This document shows, piece by piece, positions 24,900 through 38,920 of a DNA stretch of 64,000 nt; positions within the stretch are counted from its first letter, which is position 1; each line of letters begins with the position of its first letter. Source of the DNA: Warburgia ugandensis (Eukaryota > Streptophyta > Magnoliopsida > Canellales > Canellaceae); the NCBI GenBank assembly GCA_035236585.1, contig CP141127.1:65949495-66013494 (forward strand). Reading direction: 5' to 3'. The notes beneath the pieces were generated by a model, which was not told the DNA's origin, searched no databases, and saw nothing but the letters and a program-made list of their open reading frames with translations. A program made the translations under genes and the position numbers.

Positions 24900-26169
24900 T
24901 TCCAGTTGCCTTGGTATGCAAATATTATTAATTATCTTGTCACCTATCAAATGCCTAATCATTGGTCAAAATAAGGTAGAAAGAGATTCATTGCTGAGGT
25001 CAAGCACTTTACATGGGATGATTAGTACTTGTTTAAGTGTTGTGCTGATCAAGGCATTAGAAGATGTATAAAATCATTTTCTTTTGTCAGGGCCATGCAT
25101 GCGAGGCCATTTCAGTTCAAGAAAGACAATTGTAAAGATTTTACAGTGTTGTTTTTATTGGCCCACTATTCTCAAGGATTCATATGCTTACTACATAGCC
25201 TATCCTAGATGTCAATAGTTATGAACCACAGGGAAAAGAAATATGATGCTTTCATATGATGCCCTTAAACCTCATTCTTATCATTGAGCCTTTTGATGTT
25301 TGGGGCATTGATTTTATGTTTGATTATCTTTATATCCTTGTGGGAGTGGACTACGTGTCCAAGTGGGTGGAAGTCATACCTTGCAAGACCAATGACCACA
25401 AGGTGATGGTCAAGTTTTTAAAAGAAAATATATTTGAACCCTTTGGTACTCTTAGGGCCATAATTAGTGATGGGGGAAAACACTTTTGTAATAAAGTGTT
25501 TGAAAATTTAATGAAGAAAGATGGTGTTACCCATAGGATAGCTACCCCTTATCATCCTCAAATGCGTGGATTGGTACAAGTTCAAATAAGGAGTTAAAGT
25601 GAATTTTCAAAAAGATAAACAATCCAAATAGAAAAGACTAGTCTTAGAGGCTTATTGACAGTTTATAGGCATATTGCACTACATTTAAACCCCCTCTTAG
25701 CATGTCACCTTATCGATTGGTCTATGGAAAGGCCTACAACCTACCAGTAGTACTTGAACATAAAGCATATTGGGCCATTAAAAAGCTCAATTATGACTTT
25801 GATAGATATAAGACCTATAGAAAACTAAAACTAAATGAGTTGGATGAGCTTAGGAAATATGCATATGAGTCAACCATGCTATACAAAGAGTGTATAAAGA
25901 GTAATCATGATAAACACATACTACAAAAGTCCCTCACCCCAAGATAGAAGGTCCTTTTCTACAATTCTAAATTGCATATATCTCCAAAAAATCTTCGATC
26001 TCGATGGTCTGAACCCTATATAGTATGTACTATTTACCCACATGGGGCCATTAAGATAGAAAAGGATGGTGAGATTTCCAAAGTCAATGGGCAAAGGTTG
26101 AAATCCTACCTAGAGTTGGTCAAGCCAAAAATAGAAGAGATATTTTTTAAAGGAACCAGTATACCATGA
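24900..26169 (+). pseudogene. Athila-type integrase remnant
   Basis: Zinc-binding region pieces lie at 24,990-25,200. The catalytic core is open from 25,256 to 25,597 (PFDVWGIDFMFDYLYILVGVDYVSKWVEVIP, then FEPFGTLRAIISDGGKHFCNKVFE and THRIATPYHPQ). C-terminal parts follow at 25,702-25,947 (MSPYRLVYGKAYNLPVVLEHKAYWAIKKLN) and 25,972-26,169 (NLRSRWSEPYIV, HGAIKIE, NGQRLKSYLE). Core acidic residues WGIDF and SDGG are visible; stops and small deletions break the frame. The order protease-RT-RNase H-integrase identifies Ty3/gypsy. Confidence 0.88.
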
Positions 26170-26483
26170 CCCACCTTAGCATGTCCCATGAAACTTGCAT
26201 CAATCATAAGATCAACATTCATCATTAAAATTGCATTCATCATGGCCGAAGAGGAACTACAATGATCTTCAATAAGGATCCTACAGTGATAAATAAATAC
26301 CCCATAAAATACTACTAGATCAAGCACCTATGATTTTGTATCCAACGTTCTTTAGGAAACAACCAAGGGTTTTTAGAGAGTCTCATTAATCTGCATTACC
26401 CATTTATCATGTAGGATCCTATGTTTCAAAACATCGGGGATAATGTTTAGTTCAAGTTGGGAGGTATAGATGGCAGCCATTCT
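26170..26483 (+). other. 3' non-coding part of the Athila element, before a nested solo LTR
   Basis: No gene. It continues the element's 3' untranslated region until the target duplication taagg at 26,484-26,488; the same region resumes at 35,060. Confidence 0.55.
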
Positions 26484-26488
26484 TAAGG

Positions 26489-28500
26489 TGTAATAACCCT
26501 AATTTTTAAATTCCATTTTAAATTATTATAAATTATTTTTTAGAAATATAAATTAGAAAATCTTTACATTTAAGTCCCACAAAATTGACCTTTCAAAAGA
26601 CATCAAATTGGACCCCAAAACCTTAAAATTTGGATTGTACTTGAAAAGACGATTCCAATAACACTAAGTTTGCTTAAATCGAAGTTTGGACGAATAAGTT
26701 GTAATTTTTATCATAAACGTAATTTAGTATTTTCACAAGTGGGCCCCACATGTAGAAATCTAATTTGGTTAGTCAAAATACATTTAAAACTAATCATAAA
26801 TGGCATTTACTCTTTTTTAATGCAATTATGATGTCCAAAACATGAAAAACATCATGATTATGCCTTTTAGATTTATTAGGAGAAAATAAATTTAAAAAAA
26901 ACTTAAAGGAGGGGGCCAGTTTGATATTAGCACCCCCTCCTCACTTAAATCAATTAGGGAAAAATAGACTTTTGGGTCTGTTGCTTGAACCAATGGAGAG
27001 AAAACAAGACAGAAGAAAGAAAGAGGAGAAGGAGAAGGAGAAGAAGAAAGAAGGGAAAGAAGAGGAGGAAGAAGGGGGAAAAAATTGGATGTCGAGGATG
27101 ACTCGGATTGGAGATCCGAGCCACCCATTATGTTTGTCCCCCTCCTTAAGAGTAATACCCTTCAATTGATTTGATGATCCAATCGTTAACGGAGGAGATC
27201 TCAAGCGAACAGAAATGGATGGATACTATCTAGGCAGATAGTATGAATCCGTCCTCAATCTAGAGCTCCAAGTAATGATCCACATTGGCATTTAGCATTA
27301 AAGGTAAGATCCGTGATGCCCAAATTTTATATTTGAAGTTTTGAGAAAAATTCATACAATTTCACAATAAATTTAGATTTTTGAGGTGATCTAGCCGTTC
27401 ATTCCTTCATTCGAGCTTAGACATAAGTAAATACATGCCTAATATAGCTCATATCTCACTGTGATTGTAGATCTAGGCTAGTAATGGATTGAACAATCTC
27501 AATTGTCTAATCAGACACTATTAATACAATGAACATGTATCACTTGATCGATGATTAGGTACCACAGATGACTTCTTTGACTTTAAATTGGGTATAATAT
27601 GACAAAAATTATAAATTTTGGATAGAGATTGATTGAGCAATATCGATTGTCCAATCAAATTACTATGGAAACAACATTAAATGGCATCTGATCGATGATC
27701 AGACGTTACCAATATGTTCCTAGACCTAGAATTAATACAGAATGTATCAAATTTCCTAATTCAAAGGTGACAAAGATCAAACGATCTAGGCCATCCGATT
27801 TGTCACTATTTAAACAATGAACCCGTGACATCTGATTGATGATCAGATGCCACAACTAGAATCATGATATTTAAGTAAAAATTTATTGAATAATCTTAGC
27901 TGTCTGATCATACATTACTGAGAACATGAGATTAGACCTTGAAACACTAAGTCAAACCACCGTAACCTATTGAATTGAACTTTTAGATCTGAATCATTCA
28001 TTAATGGAGTTATTTGAATTGTAATGCAAATCTAAACCATTAGACCACTAATTGATGAATGGATGGTAGATCTGGGACTGAACTGATCATGTATTCTCTA
28101 TTTAATATATGATCAGTCAAAAATTAGATGGTTTATGATGATCTAAACCATTAGTCTTTAATTAAAATAGATTTCTTATGTAATTATTAATCTATGATTC
28201 AACATTGAAAATAACTTTGTAACATCAATAAAGAAGATTGATCGATAAGTGAGTGGAAGAAGGGATATAACTAAATCATAAAGCATGACAAGAGAAGTAG
28301 GTGGTTTTAACATCTATTTGCCATTGAGATTTTAACTACGTCATCAACTTTATCAAGATATGTGCATTTTAAATAATCAAATCATTTGATTATGATGTTT
28401 TCTATTTGAGACTTCTTGACTAGTATTAAACTTATATCTCATCATGTTACATTGTTTTAGCTTTTAAAGAATGCAATATTTGCAAATGAGGCATGTGAAT

Positions 28501-28543
<43 letters not shown>

Positions 28544-31500
28544 CTTCATAACCGTGATGCATACTTCTATATGAAAAATGAAAATGTTGTTATTCATTCT
28601 ATTACACTCAATTGTGTGCTTTTAAAGAAATGATTATACTTGAAATTGCATCAATCCCATGCTTTGAGATGAGTTAAATAAATGCATGGTTTTATATGAG
28701 AAATATGTTATATGATTTAAGGACATTTGGATTGAGATATATGTTTATTCAAGCTAATGAGCCTGGTGGGCACTATGCTAAGAGGTTGTATGATTTTGGC
28801 CTCCCGGCCTTTAACTGCCAAAGGTGATAGGTATCCATGCCCAAAAAGGCATCTAATTTTCTCGAATGCTATGGTAGGAACAACCATTGGAGGTGGTCAT
28901 GACACCCTTTCAAGATGTATCCGTAGTTGCTATGAAGGCTGCGATGGCTGGACACTAGATACTAGAGACACACGATTTAGTGATCTAGTCATGAGCATAG
29001 TATGCCATGGGATTTCTGTTTTATGACCCCTTGTAGATGGACTCGATGGTCTTTAGATGAGTACTCGTGACCAACTAGCTAATGTGTTCGCTGGAGTGCA
29101 TAAGTGCACGTGATGATGATGTTGTTGGTTTAGGAGTACCGACATTCGCAGTTTAACCGATTACTACTTTAATATTGTAATGACCCAGGTTTTTGTAGCA
29201 CATTTTGTAATACATTTTTAAAAGGCAGGGCCCTTAGTAATAAAAAAGTTTCCTAAAATAAAGTAGTGAAAATTCTTTTCTTTAAAACTTGTTTTGAAAA
29301 ACCTAAGTCATTACTTCATACATAACATAAGTAGAATTTTTGTACAAGACAAAATTTCATTAAAGGAATATACTTTTATTAAATTCTAGAATCCATCCAG
29401 TGGTTCACATTACAACCCGGGTATCAGCATAATACTTGTCCAAATTACATAATCCAAATTTCAAAGCTCACCATACAATAAAAATTCTCAATACAATACA
29501 ATGCTATCAAATAAAAGACATGTCTTCAAGGGATATACCATGATTAATTATTCTTCCAAGTCTTCTTAAGTCTTGAGCTCCTAATTCTGTTTCTCTATAT
29601 CTGAGATATTGTAAACATTGAAACATTTATAATATCTCAGCAAGCTATGCTTGGTAGGGGATTTAAGAAGCATAATAATTTGACAGTATAATCCTAATAC
29701 TTCATAATCCTATTATTCATACTCATGGATTAATCTCTTTACTTTGTCATATATGTACATCCTTATACATACATAGTGTATACTTTGTATAGATACGGTC
29801 AAAACCGTGAAAAATAGTTAATATCTCAAACCTAATCATACCCAACTTATATTGAGTTGATAAATCATCCAGACTCTGTTGGAAATACTCCCTCATTTGG
29901 GCAGTATTAGTAATCCACGATTATCCAACATCTCATCATGCCATATCATAAGGCATTTCACTATGCCATGCATCATAATGCAAAAATACTCAAAGGACTA
30001 CAATGCATGCAATCAGAATCTGTACTAGTACCTGGATAACTGCTCAATAATCCACCTATATCATCCTTGGTGGAAATCACAATATCCTTGTTTGTATGGG
30101 GAGGAACATGGCTGTCACAGTGGCGGCCTTACCATAATTGCCCCACTCAACTTTTAACCTTATTTAGGCTTGGTATCCATATAATAACAAGTTTCGGAAA
30201 GCGGGTGGCCAAACCCTACTAACTCTCCTAACATAGCATCCCTAGGCCTATGCCTATTTAAAATAAAACCCCATGCCTCCATGCTTGTATGTAAAGTAAT
30301 TCTCATACGTATCAGACAATCTGTCTGTTTACTTAGGGCTGGAATATCTTCTAGTTCCTTATTCACTTAGAGTCTATTCCTCAATTCTAACTTAACCATT
30401 TCATATGTGTTTGGTTGGATCATAAGGGTTTCAGGGGATTTAATACAAGTATTAACATTATACTTGTCAACATTTCTAGACATAAGATCATGTATTCAAC
30501 ATGTACATCCTATGTAGATGCATTCATAAAATCCTCCTACCTTCAAGTAGTGATTCATCTCTTCAAATCTTCCATGATCCTAATTGACGTATGAAATCTG
30601 TAAATCCATACATATTGTCAATATTTATACAATCTGAATAGTCCTATATTTTTTATCCTATCTATATTCTTTGTCCAATCTTGTCCTTTGATATAAAGGA
30701 TCTAGATCTTGTGTCCTATCATGATCTATCTTCCTCAGATAGTATTGATCAATAGATCTGATAGTTAGAATGATCTTCTAATCTTTTAGATCTAAGTATT
30801 TTCTATTATAAGTATTTGTGTATTCCTTTCTTTTATCTTGATCTTTCATAGATCCTTTGATCAACAATTTATACTTGTTGATAAAGATCAAGGGCTTAGA
30901 TCTTCTATCATCTAGTTCTTCTTTGATCTAACTTCAGTTGTTTGATCATCCCTAAGGAGGATGATCTTGGTTCTCTTCCTTGAATCATATTTGATCAAGG
31001 GTTTGGATTTTCTATCTAGATTTGTCTACAACATACATACATGGATACATAATAAAATACGACATTAGGATTCTTATTGTTCTTGATCATTCAAGATCCC
31101 ATGGATCTTGTTTGATCATTCTTATCTTACTTACAATTTTTATTAGGATTAGATAATTTACTAACCTTTTATGCTCTTATTATTATTATTCAATCAGTTA
31201 ATGTTTTACTAGTTGAAGATAACTTATTTCATCCTAAGTCTAGACTGCTCCTCTTATTTCCAATTGGCGAAGGCTTACTAGCTGAATGGTTGAACACAAA
31301 GTGGTTACTTCAATCCTCATGTAATGAGGCGTTCAAACCTCACAAACATTGATGAAAGGTAGGGGAAGGGCAAGGCTCTATTAGAGAACCCCCTTAACCA
31401 CCATGTTCAGCATTCACTAGAGTGACCTTAGCTTAACCTTTCATAAGGTTCCTATGAGCATTTTAACCCTAAGTACTCTTTCTAATTGATTTTAATTAAA

Positions 31501-34500
31501 TCCATGAATATTTAAAATGGCATTCATGGGATTTATTATTCTCCTAGTTTAGGCCAAGGATTTGATAATCCTTATATTGTCCTACTAACTATAGCCCTTA
31601 CTAATATTAAGTCAAAGTCATTCACTCATTTTAATTATCCATGAATCTCTACATTCCATTAGTTTACATTTTTGGTGATTTATGCTCAATATATCTTAAC
31701 AACTACTTAACATTTGAATCTACTAATAAAATTTGGCAATAAATAAGTCATAAACTTAAAGAATAAATCCAATATAAATTTAACAACTATTTATGCTAAC
31801 ATGCTTCTAATGAATGTAACTTAACCTAATGAAATAAAACTAAACTTAAACTAGCATCATCCTAAGTTATGAAATACATGAAATTTACTACTAATCAAAT
31901 GGAATCATGCTAAAATCTCAAATTTAAACTAACATGGCCCTAGGACAATTAAATCTACCAACCTATTATAACAATCTAATAACATATAGAGCATAGCATG
32001 CTAACATTTAAGAATTATACTATCATGCTTCCTAATTTATAACATGAATCACATTTACAATTCTATTATGAAAAAGTAAAATAATTAGATTGAGATTATT
32101 AGAAACTTTTACTTATGATTCAACCATTAGATCCTAGATCTTTTCCTTTTAATAAAGGGTTTTAATTACATTTAGGGCTTTTACTCCATTAGGATCCAAA
32201 GATCATATCCACTTGTTTTTGTCACATTTAATCAATGATCTAACTGGATTTCATCATAATCACATTCATAAAAGCTATCCAAAGGGTTTAATCATGCTTA
32301 ATCTTATTGATCAAGTGAGTCCCTTTGTATTTTTAGGGTTTTTCTACTATAAAGGGTAGATTCCTCATTTTATGTTAGATTTGTCAAACTAAATCATGGA
32401 TATTACTTGATTTCAACATTATATCATCATTGCATTAGATCCCCAAGATCTAATCATCTCAGATCTTGAAGATCATGAAAATTAGAAACTTAATTCCTAT
32501 AAACAGAAAGTTTCTTGAAGCATTTTATCAATTTTATGATTTCGGAAGAAAATAGATGTTACAAGCTTTCTATAGCTTCTTTCTTATCTTAATTTGGAGT
32601 TTGGATGAATCCATAATTAAGGATTGAAGTTCATTGTCGTTCTGAGGGTCCAGATTTGATCTGGCCTAAGCGGAACGAACAGCTATGATTAGTTGGGCAG
32701 AGCGGGCCGGTCGGGGGGAATGATCGGCGTGTTCCCATCACTGAGATGCACGCCGCAACATGTTCCTGGGACCAACGCTATTGTGCAGTCATTCCGTTGG
32801 GACAGCATTGCACGTAGAGATGCTCCTGCAAGGCGAGTTTTCGTGTTGCGTCCTAAGATCGGATCTTTTTAGGAAGATCAGACAGTCCTTTTGGACCATC
32901 CAATCAATTCCTTTTCAATAAAAGGCTCAAAACTTGATTAAATTGCATGAAAATTCTAACCTAGGTGTTTTGGACCCTTGTGGATCAATTGGGCGGCTCA
33001 GATTTTCTATTTGATCCCCCCCCATCATCCAAAATTTAAGGGTTATTATCCTTACTTGATTTTTCTTATTTTTAACCTAAAACTAATTTTAGAAAAATAA
33101 AAATTATATAAATTAACATGAAATAAGTGTGAAAAGAATTTCCACCTACCTGATTGGAGAAAAAATGCAGGTTTTATAGCCCAATTTAAAAGAATATCTA
33201 CTTGATGATAAGATTGCCCAAGAATCGCTTATCTTCTGATTTTCGATTGTTTGAACCGTTGAATCTTGAAATTTATTTTGTGGGTTTGTTGGTAAGGTAG
33301 TCTAGGACAATCTGAATGGTGGGATTTGTGGGATTTGATCTGGAGCAGAGTGCCTAATTAAATTTAGGTCTCTTGTTCCAATTAGAGAGAGGAGAGAGAA
33401 ATTGAAAGAGAAGAGATTTTTGGGAGTTTTGGAAATTTGGTAATGAATCTAGATCTGGTTTTACAATGAAAGCAAGATAATTTCATAGTAAATTTTATGA
33501 ACATTTTTTCGAAATTTTTTGGGGGTGTATGTATAGACATTTTTGAATTTTTCATAATTACTTGTAATAATTATGTTTCAATTCTTTTGATTATTAAATT
33601 AACATTGGATCTTCCACTACCACCTTCTTCTCCACTATCAAATAGTAGTGGTTTGATCATTCATTACATGTTTTTTGGCTGTTGGATTCATTTGTGGGCC
33701 CCACAGAGGTGTGAAAGGACCATTTTGCCCCTTTATGGAGAAAATTTCGTTTTATTCTCCCGAACTCGGACTTGAGCATTCTTAGTGGCATTGGAATTGT
33801 ATTTCTGAGAAAATTCTATATATTGAAGTCTTAGATCTTGGTTATGGGTAAAATTACTATTTTACCCTTTTATTCATAAAAATAGAGAAAATTAGGGATT
33901 TTTTTATTTTAACTCGGAATTGAACGTACTTAGTGTCATTTCGATAGGGTTTTTAAGTACATTCATAATTTATAAGTTTTAGATTATATTTTAATCTCTA
34001 TAAAAATAGAATTTCCAATAACCTAATATTCCAGCCTAAATTTTTTTAAAATTAAAACTAAATTGATTTTCTCAATCAATTTACAAAAATTGGGGTTATT
34101 ATAAATATTTTGTAGATATTATGATATTTAATTTATCGAGTTAGATGGTGGATCTTTCACATTGTTCTCATGTTATGCTTACATGTGATTTTGTGATATG
34201 TTATATATTACAATTTATGTGAGATTACCATTATGATTCAATCATTTGAAGAATACATATTTAAAGTTGTGCATGAAACTATGAACTAAGATTGACATGC
34301 AACTGTAATTATCTTTTTTGTCTCTAATTTGATCATTATTTTCTTTAGTACTACATGAAAATTATTTGAAATATTGTTTAGACTTAGATTTTAAAATGTG
34401 GTATAGTACATGTGAAGCTACCTACACAAGTGTAAGCTTGCTAAGACATTGTAAATTGTTTACAATGTCTAAGGTTTGAAGAAATAAGACAGGGGAGACG

Positions 34501-35054
34501 AAGACTGTGCTAGAGATCTTAAGAGGACTTAACAGGTATATTAAATAGGTTTACAATGTGGTTGATGATCTAGTGAACTAACGTAATACTTTGACTTAAT
34601 ATGACTTTACTTTATGGATATGTGGACATGTAAATTGAAGTTGTGGTGGTGTGGTTGTGACTAGATTGATCTTGGCAAGCAATTTTAAGTTATGGATGCT
34701 CTTTTGTTTTGGTTTAACTTGATTTTCAAAACACAAATAGTCATGTATATAAATATGATGGGGTGGAGATGGAGTCTCCCTTATTATTCTATTTTATAAT
34801 ATTGTGTTTATCAAGGAACTCACATAACATGCAAAAAATGCATGAGGTCCAAAATAAAGAGGAAATTCTATGCATTTTCAGTTGAAATGTAGCACTCATT
34901 TTACTGAAAATCCTTTTTTTTATATAAGGAAAAAATGGACTCGGGGTTTTTATAAGTCTTCTCATGAAAAATATTTTCATTGTTTGTTTTCTAAATAGTT
35001 TTCAAGATTAGGGCCCACATTCGTAAAAGTTTTATAAAAACCCCAGATGTCACA
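26489..35054 (+). mobile_element. Solo LTR A (plus orientation), interrupted by solo LTR B
   Basis: It begins TGTAATAACCCTAATTTTT and ends '...ccccagatgtcaca', flanked by taagg at 26,484-26,488 and 35,055-35,059. No internal domain is present, so it is a solo LTR left by LTR-LTR recombination. Its sequence is cut at 29,175 by another solo LTR and resumes at 34,104. Without that insert it is about 3.6 kb. Landmarks shared with the other family members: 'cctggtgggcactatgct' at 28,767 and 'acacaagtgtaagcttgct' at 34,424. A homopurine run lies at 26,995-27,085 and a TA/TATG microsatellite at 28,498-28,543. Small ORFs inside are not genes. Confidence 0.85.
29176..34103 (-). mobile_element. Solo LTR B (minus orientation) nested in solo LTR A
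   Basis: On the plus strand it runs from 'tgtaatgacccaggttttt' to 'ttggggttattata' (the last C of the expected CA end has become T). It is flanked by aatat at 29,171-29,175 and 34,104-34,108. Landmarks: 'cagcaagctatgcttgg' at 29,638, 'ggtggccaaaccctac' at 30,205 and 'tggatcaattgggcgg' at 32,980. At 4.9 kb it is longer than its relatives (3.0-3.7 kb), so it may hold a further insertion or represent a long variant. No protein is recognised. Confidence 0.83.
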
Positions 35055-35059
35055 TAAGG

Positions 35060-35693
35060 TGGATGATAGACTTAATGAGGATATAAATGGAAAGGAATTA
35101 AGGTGAACTACCCATACTAGTCTTTGTAATGGCATCCATTCTTAAAGTTTATAATTCATTTATGTCATCTATGCTTAAAAGAACTTATGTGAACTATTAG
35201 TATCTTTGGATTTGGCTACATAGTGAGTGAATTTTGTTTAGCCCCTTTCTCTGAGAGATTTTTTTCTTAGACCAATGAGAATTTGAGGTCAAGATATTTT
35301 TCCAACAGAGTATAAGCATATCTATTAAGAAATGCTGACTTATATAGATTACACACATTACACTCCAACATATAATTATAATAAAATGGCTTTAGTATGT
35401 GGATAACCTATGGAAGTTTTCATTCATCTCTATTAAGTTCGTAAAGTCAATAAAGTGTTAATGGAGCATAATTCTCTGAGATAAAATAAAGGACATAGAC
35501 TTATTGAATTTTGTGAGTATATATACTACAAACTCTCAAGAGGATTAACTCATCCATTAGGGAGTAACTTAAGGGTTTAAGGGCTTGTTGCATATGCCAA
35601 ATGCATTTGTGAGTACTTACGAAAATGGAAACATTTTTATTTTCATGATTTTTCACACATTTTACTTAGGATTAGAAAAATACTGGTTGGGGG
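35060..35693 (+). other. 3' untranslated region and polypurine tract of the Athila element
   Basis: No gene in this stretch. It ends in 'ggttggggg' (35,685-35,693) directly before the TG of the 3' LTR, the position expected for the polypurine tract that primes plus-strand synthesis. Confidence 0.6.
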
Positions 35694-38367
35694 TGTTATA
35701 CGTGTTCAATTTTATAAAAAATACCTAATTAGTAGTCTATGTGTTATAAATTATAGGCATTATCTAGGTTTTTTTGGAATTTCATAATACATGCATTTCT
35801 TACCTAATAATTCAAAAGTTTGATATTTGGTATGATTAAGAGCAAATCCAAAGTAAGTATGTGAATCATTATATTTTTTAAAGATTTATTTAGTGTTATT
35901 ACTCTTTTGTAGGAAGTGACAAGATGATCTAACAGCTTATATTGAGCTTCTCAAAGTTTTTCATGGGTCAAGTGATGGGATTAGCTTGCAAGGGGTATAG
36001 GAGGTGGTTGGCCCCTATCATGGTTCGAGGTGGAGCCTTGAAAGGTCCACAAAAATAATCATGTTCTATTGTGCTGCAATAGTCCTAAAAATCAAGGCAA
36101 GCAAATGAAATTCAAATAAGGCAATGAGAAGATCAAAAGTGAGGAAAATGGGCCCATGCAATTCCACCACTTAGCATGAGAATTAGAGCCATGCATGAGG
36201 TTTCCTAGTATAACAAGGAAACCTAAAAAAGCCAAGCTATTCAAGACTTAAAGCCAAAGGACTTAGCCAATCAAGCCATCAAGTATTAAGCCATGAAAGT
36301 GAGCCACCAAACCATACGAGAGTCATGCCACATGGAGTCATACTATTGGAGGAGACTTTTTAAGCAATCATCTTTTGCTAATAATGAAATTTAGGGATAA
36401 TTAGAAATAAATTTGGGTGATAATCAACATGGTAAGATATGCATGCCCAGGTAAACCAATCAAGTGAGAAACCAAGTCAAATTTCCTTATTTTCTCTTTC
36501 TTTCCCCCTTCTTTGCTCTCTCTTTCCTACATACCACATCCCATAATTACAAAGGAGGAGTTCCACTCCACCTTCCTTCAAAGGTGATGCTTTCCCCTCT
36601 TCTAATTCCATGCACTTTACTACTCCACTTTCTAAATCCATCTCCTACTCAACTACCTCACTTTCCGACCTTTTTCCTCCATCTTTCTTAACTTTTTCCA
36701 TCTTCTTTCAATCCTAACATGCAAGATACAAGGAAAGGGACTCCACACCTAATCCCTTGGAATTTAACACTCTCCCTTTCCTTTATTCATAATTAAAAAG
36801 CCCAACTCACCCACTCACCTAACCTTCTAACCTTCTATCTTAAATCACCACCTAACTTTCCTACCTTGAGTCCTAGTTCTAATTCTCCTTCTTCTTCTTA
36901 GGATAGGATCTTAGTATATTGGAAACACAAAACTCTAAATACCCATGAATTTCAGACCTAATTCAAGTAGAGGAGTTGTTCCTAACTCCTTGAAATCAAA
37001 GCACTTCTACTTGGAGATCTTCTTAGGGTTTTGGACTTCAATACTTTGGCTACTTCTTCATTGTCTTCCATAACCTTTTCCTTGCTTTAGCTTCCTTGAT
37101 TTCATTGTTGTTTAATTGCTTTTCTTTTTGGTTGAGTTCCATAGCATAATTTCTCTTTGATCTCTTTTCACTCTTGCTTCCATTGCTCTTACTTTTCTTG
37201 CTTAATTCTTCAAGATCCAAGTTACCTTTTCTCTAATAGTGACAACCAAAGGAAATAGTAGCTTGAATACCTTTTGTTTTTCTCTCGATGTTCTCTTGTT
37301 TCTCACTTTATTTCTCCCTTGTCTATTTTCTTGTTCTTTGCTTCTTTCCTACATCATTCTCATTGATTTTCTCTCTTGAATTCACATGCATGATATCTAA
37401 TATTTGATTAAGATCATTGGAGTATGTTTAATTTTTAATTTGAAGTTGAGATCTTGCTTAACAAAAGTGTGCAATTTTTAGCTTCATTCTCTATGTACAT
37501 GCAAACCGCTTCTTGATGTAATTTCAATTCAGTGATTGAACTTGTTTCATGAGAAATATTTTTGTTTAATTTTAGTAGCAAAGTACTTCAATTCTTGAGT
37601 GTTATAATCCATGAAATGTGTTTGTTAATTTGCTTTCTATGGCTTACTTGATTTGTGTTTCATATACACCATGTTGTGGAATTTTTTATCTCATATTTCA
37701 TGTGCAATGTCCAGCAGTCCATACACTTTGTTTGCTTGAAATCTTAAGAATATATTTAGATTTTTGGTTAGTTTAATGAATTCTTTAATTAGTTCGTATG
37801 TTAGTTAGCTTTTAATTCATATTTTTTGGCCATCTTTTGCTCCATGAACCATGCGTACACTTTTACAGTCATGTTTATGGTGATTGAAGTTCTTTGTAGG
37901 TTGATTCTTGGCTTAGGTTAAATTTAGATTTCAATAATTACTTATTTTGCATCTTAGGATAGTTTAGAAAGTTTCTAATTTAGTTTTAGAAAGTTTTAGG
38001 ATTAGGAAAGTGTTAGTTTAGGAAAGTTTCACTTTATCAAGTTTCCTTAAGTAAAGTTTACTAGATTTATTCATTCTAATTTTACATTTATTAAATGCAT
38101 GTTAGTTAGGAAATTTTCTAATTCCATTGAAAATCTTTACTTTAAAAAATTTCCTTTAGTTCATGTTTCTAATTTTATGCTTGTTTCTCATTTAATGTTG
38201 TTTAAATTCCTAGTTTAATCAAAACCCTCCTTCTTTAGCTAAGACAAGCCGCATAAATAAGATTCAATCAATTGAAAATTTTGTGAGATTGTTTGTAGGA
38301 TCAACCTCTCTCATGTGCAATTACTACTTTGAATTTTGTGCTAGCAAGTAATATTAAAGCTACACCA
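35694..38367 (+). repeat. 3' LTR of the Athila-type element
   Basis: It begins 'tgttatacgtgttcaatttt', ends 'gctacacca', and is followed by cacat. It matches 5,246-7,520 throughout but contains about 440 bp (roughly 36,727-37,165) absent from the 5' LTR. It is therefore closer to the full LTR length for this family. Confidence 0.88.
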
Positions 38368-38372
38368 CACAT

Positions 38373-38920
38373 CTCCTAAAAATATACAAAAAAAAAAAAA
38401 AAGGATATTGTTATGAGCTTGAGGATATGAAATATATACCTATGTCTTAATGATAAAAGAGACAACATGTGGATGCTACATCTAATACTAAACAGAAATA
38501 CTTCAATGGTCATACACTGTTATCGAGTCAAGGTAACTAGATATCTTTATAAATTGATAGTCAACCAACTCATGTCATGAAACAAAGTCAACAAATAGAT
38601 AACACAATTCCACCAATTTTTGATCCAAAGTTAGAACCAAGGCATATAGAGAATATGAAACAAACAAATTTATACTTAGTTATAGCCAGTCAATTGCTAA
38701 TCAAGGTCCTTTTCTTTGGTTTGTCTATATGTATCCAATAATCAAAAGATTATCTATATGTAACTAGTAATCAAAGAAATGTAACTAACAACCTACTCTA
38801 TTAGTGCTTAATTTATTAGTGGTGGAGGAATATTCTCACAATCATTGATATAGTAAAATATCAATATAAAAAGCCCTATCTTCTAGGGAAAATTGGACCT
38901 CAATTTCCTTTCCTTGTGTG
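38373..38920. repeat. Dispersed repeat copy 2, right half
   Basis: Continues the repeat interrupted at 5,245. It matches 3,043-3,650 through 'cttaatgataaaagaga', 'taaacagaaa', 'ttatcgagtcaaggtaac' and 'ggacctcaatttcctttcc'. No coding sequence. Confidence 0.72.

Noticed and set aside
33497-33775. 92-codon ORF in solo LTR B
   Set aside because: Lies inside an LTR homologous to three others that do not preserve this frame.
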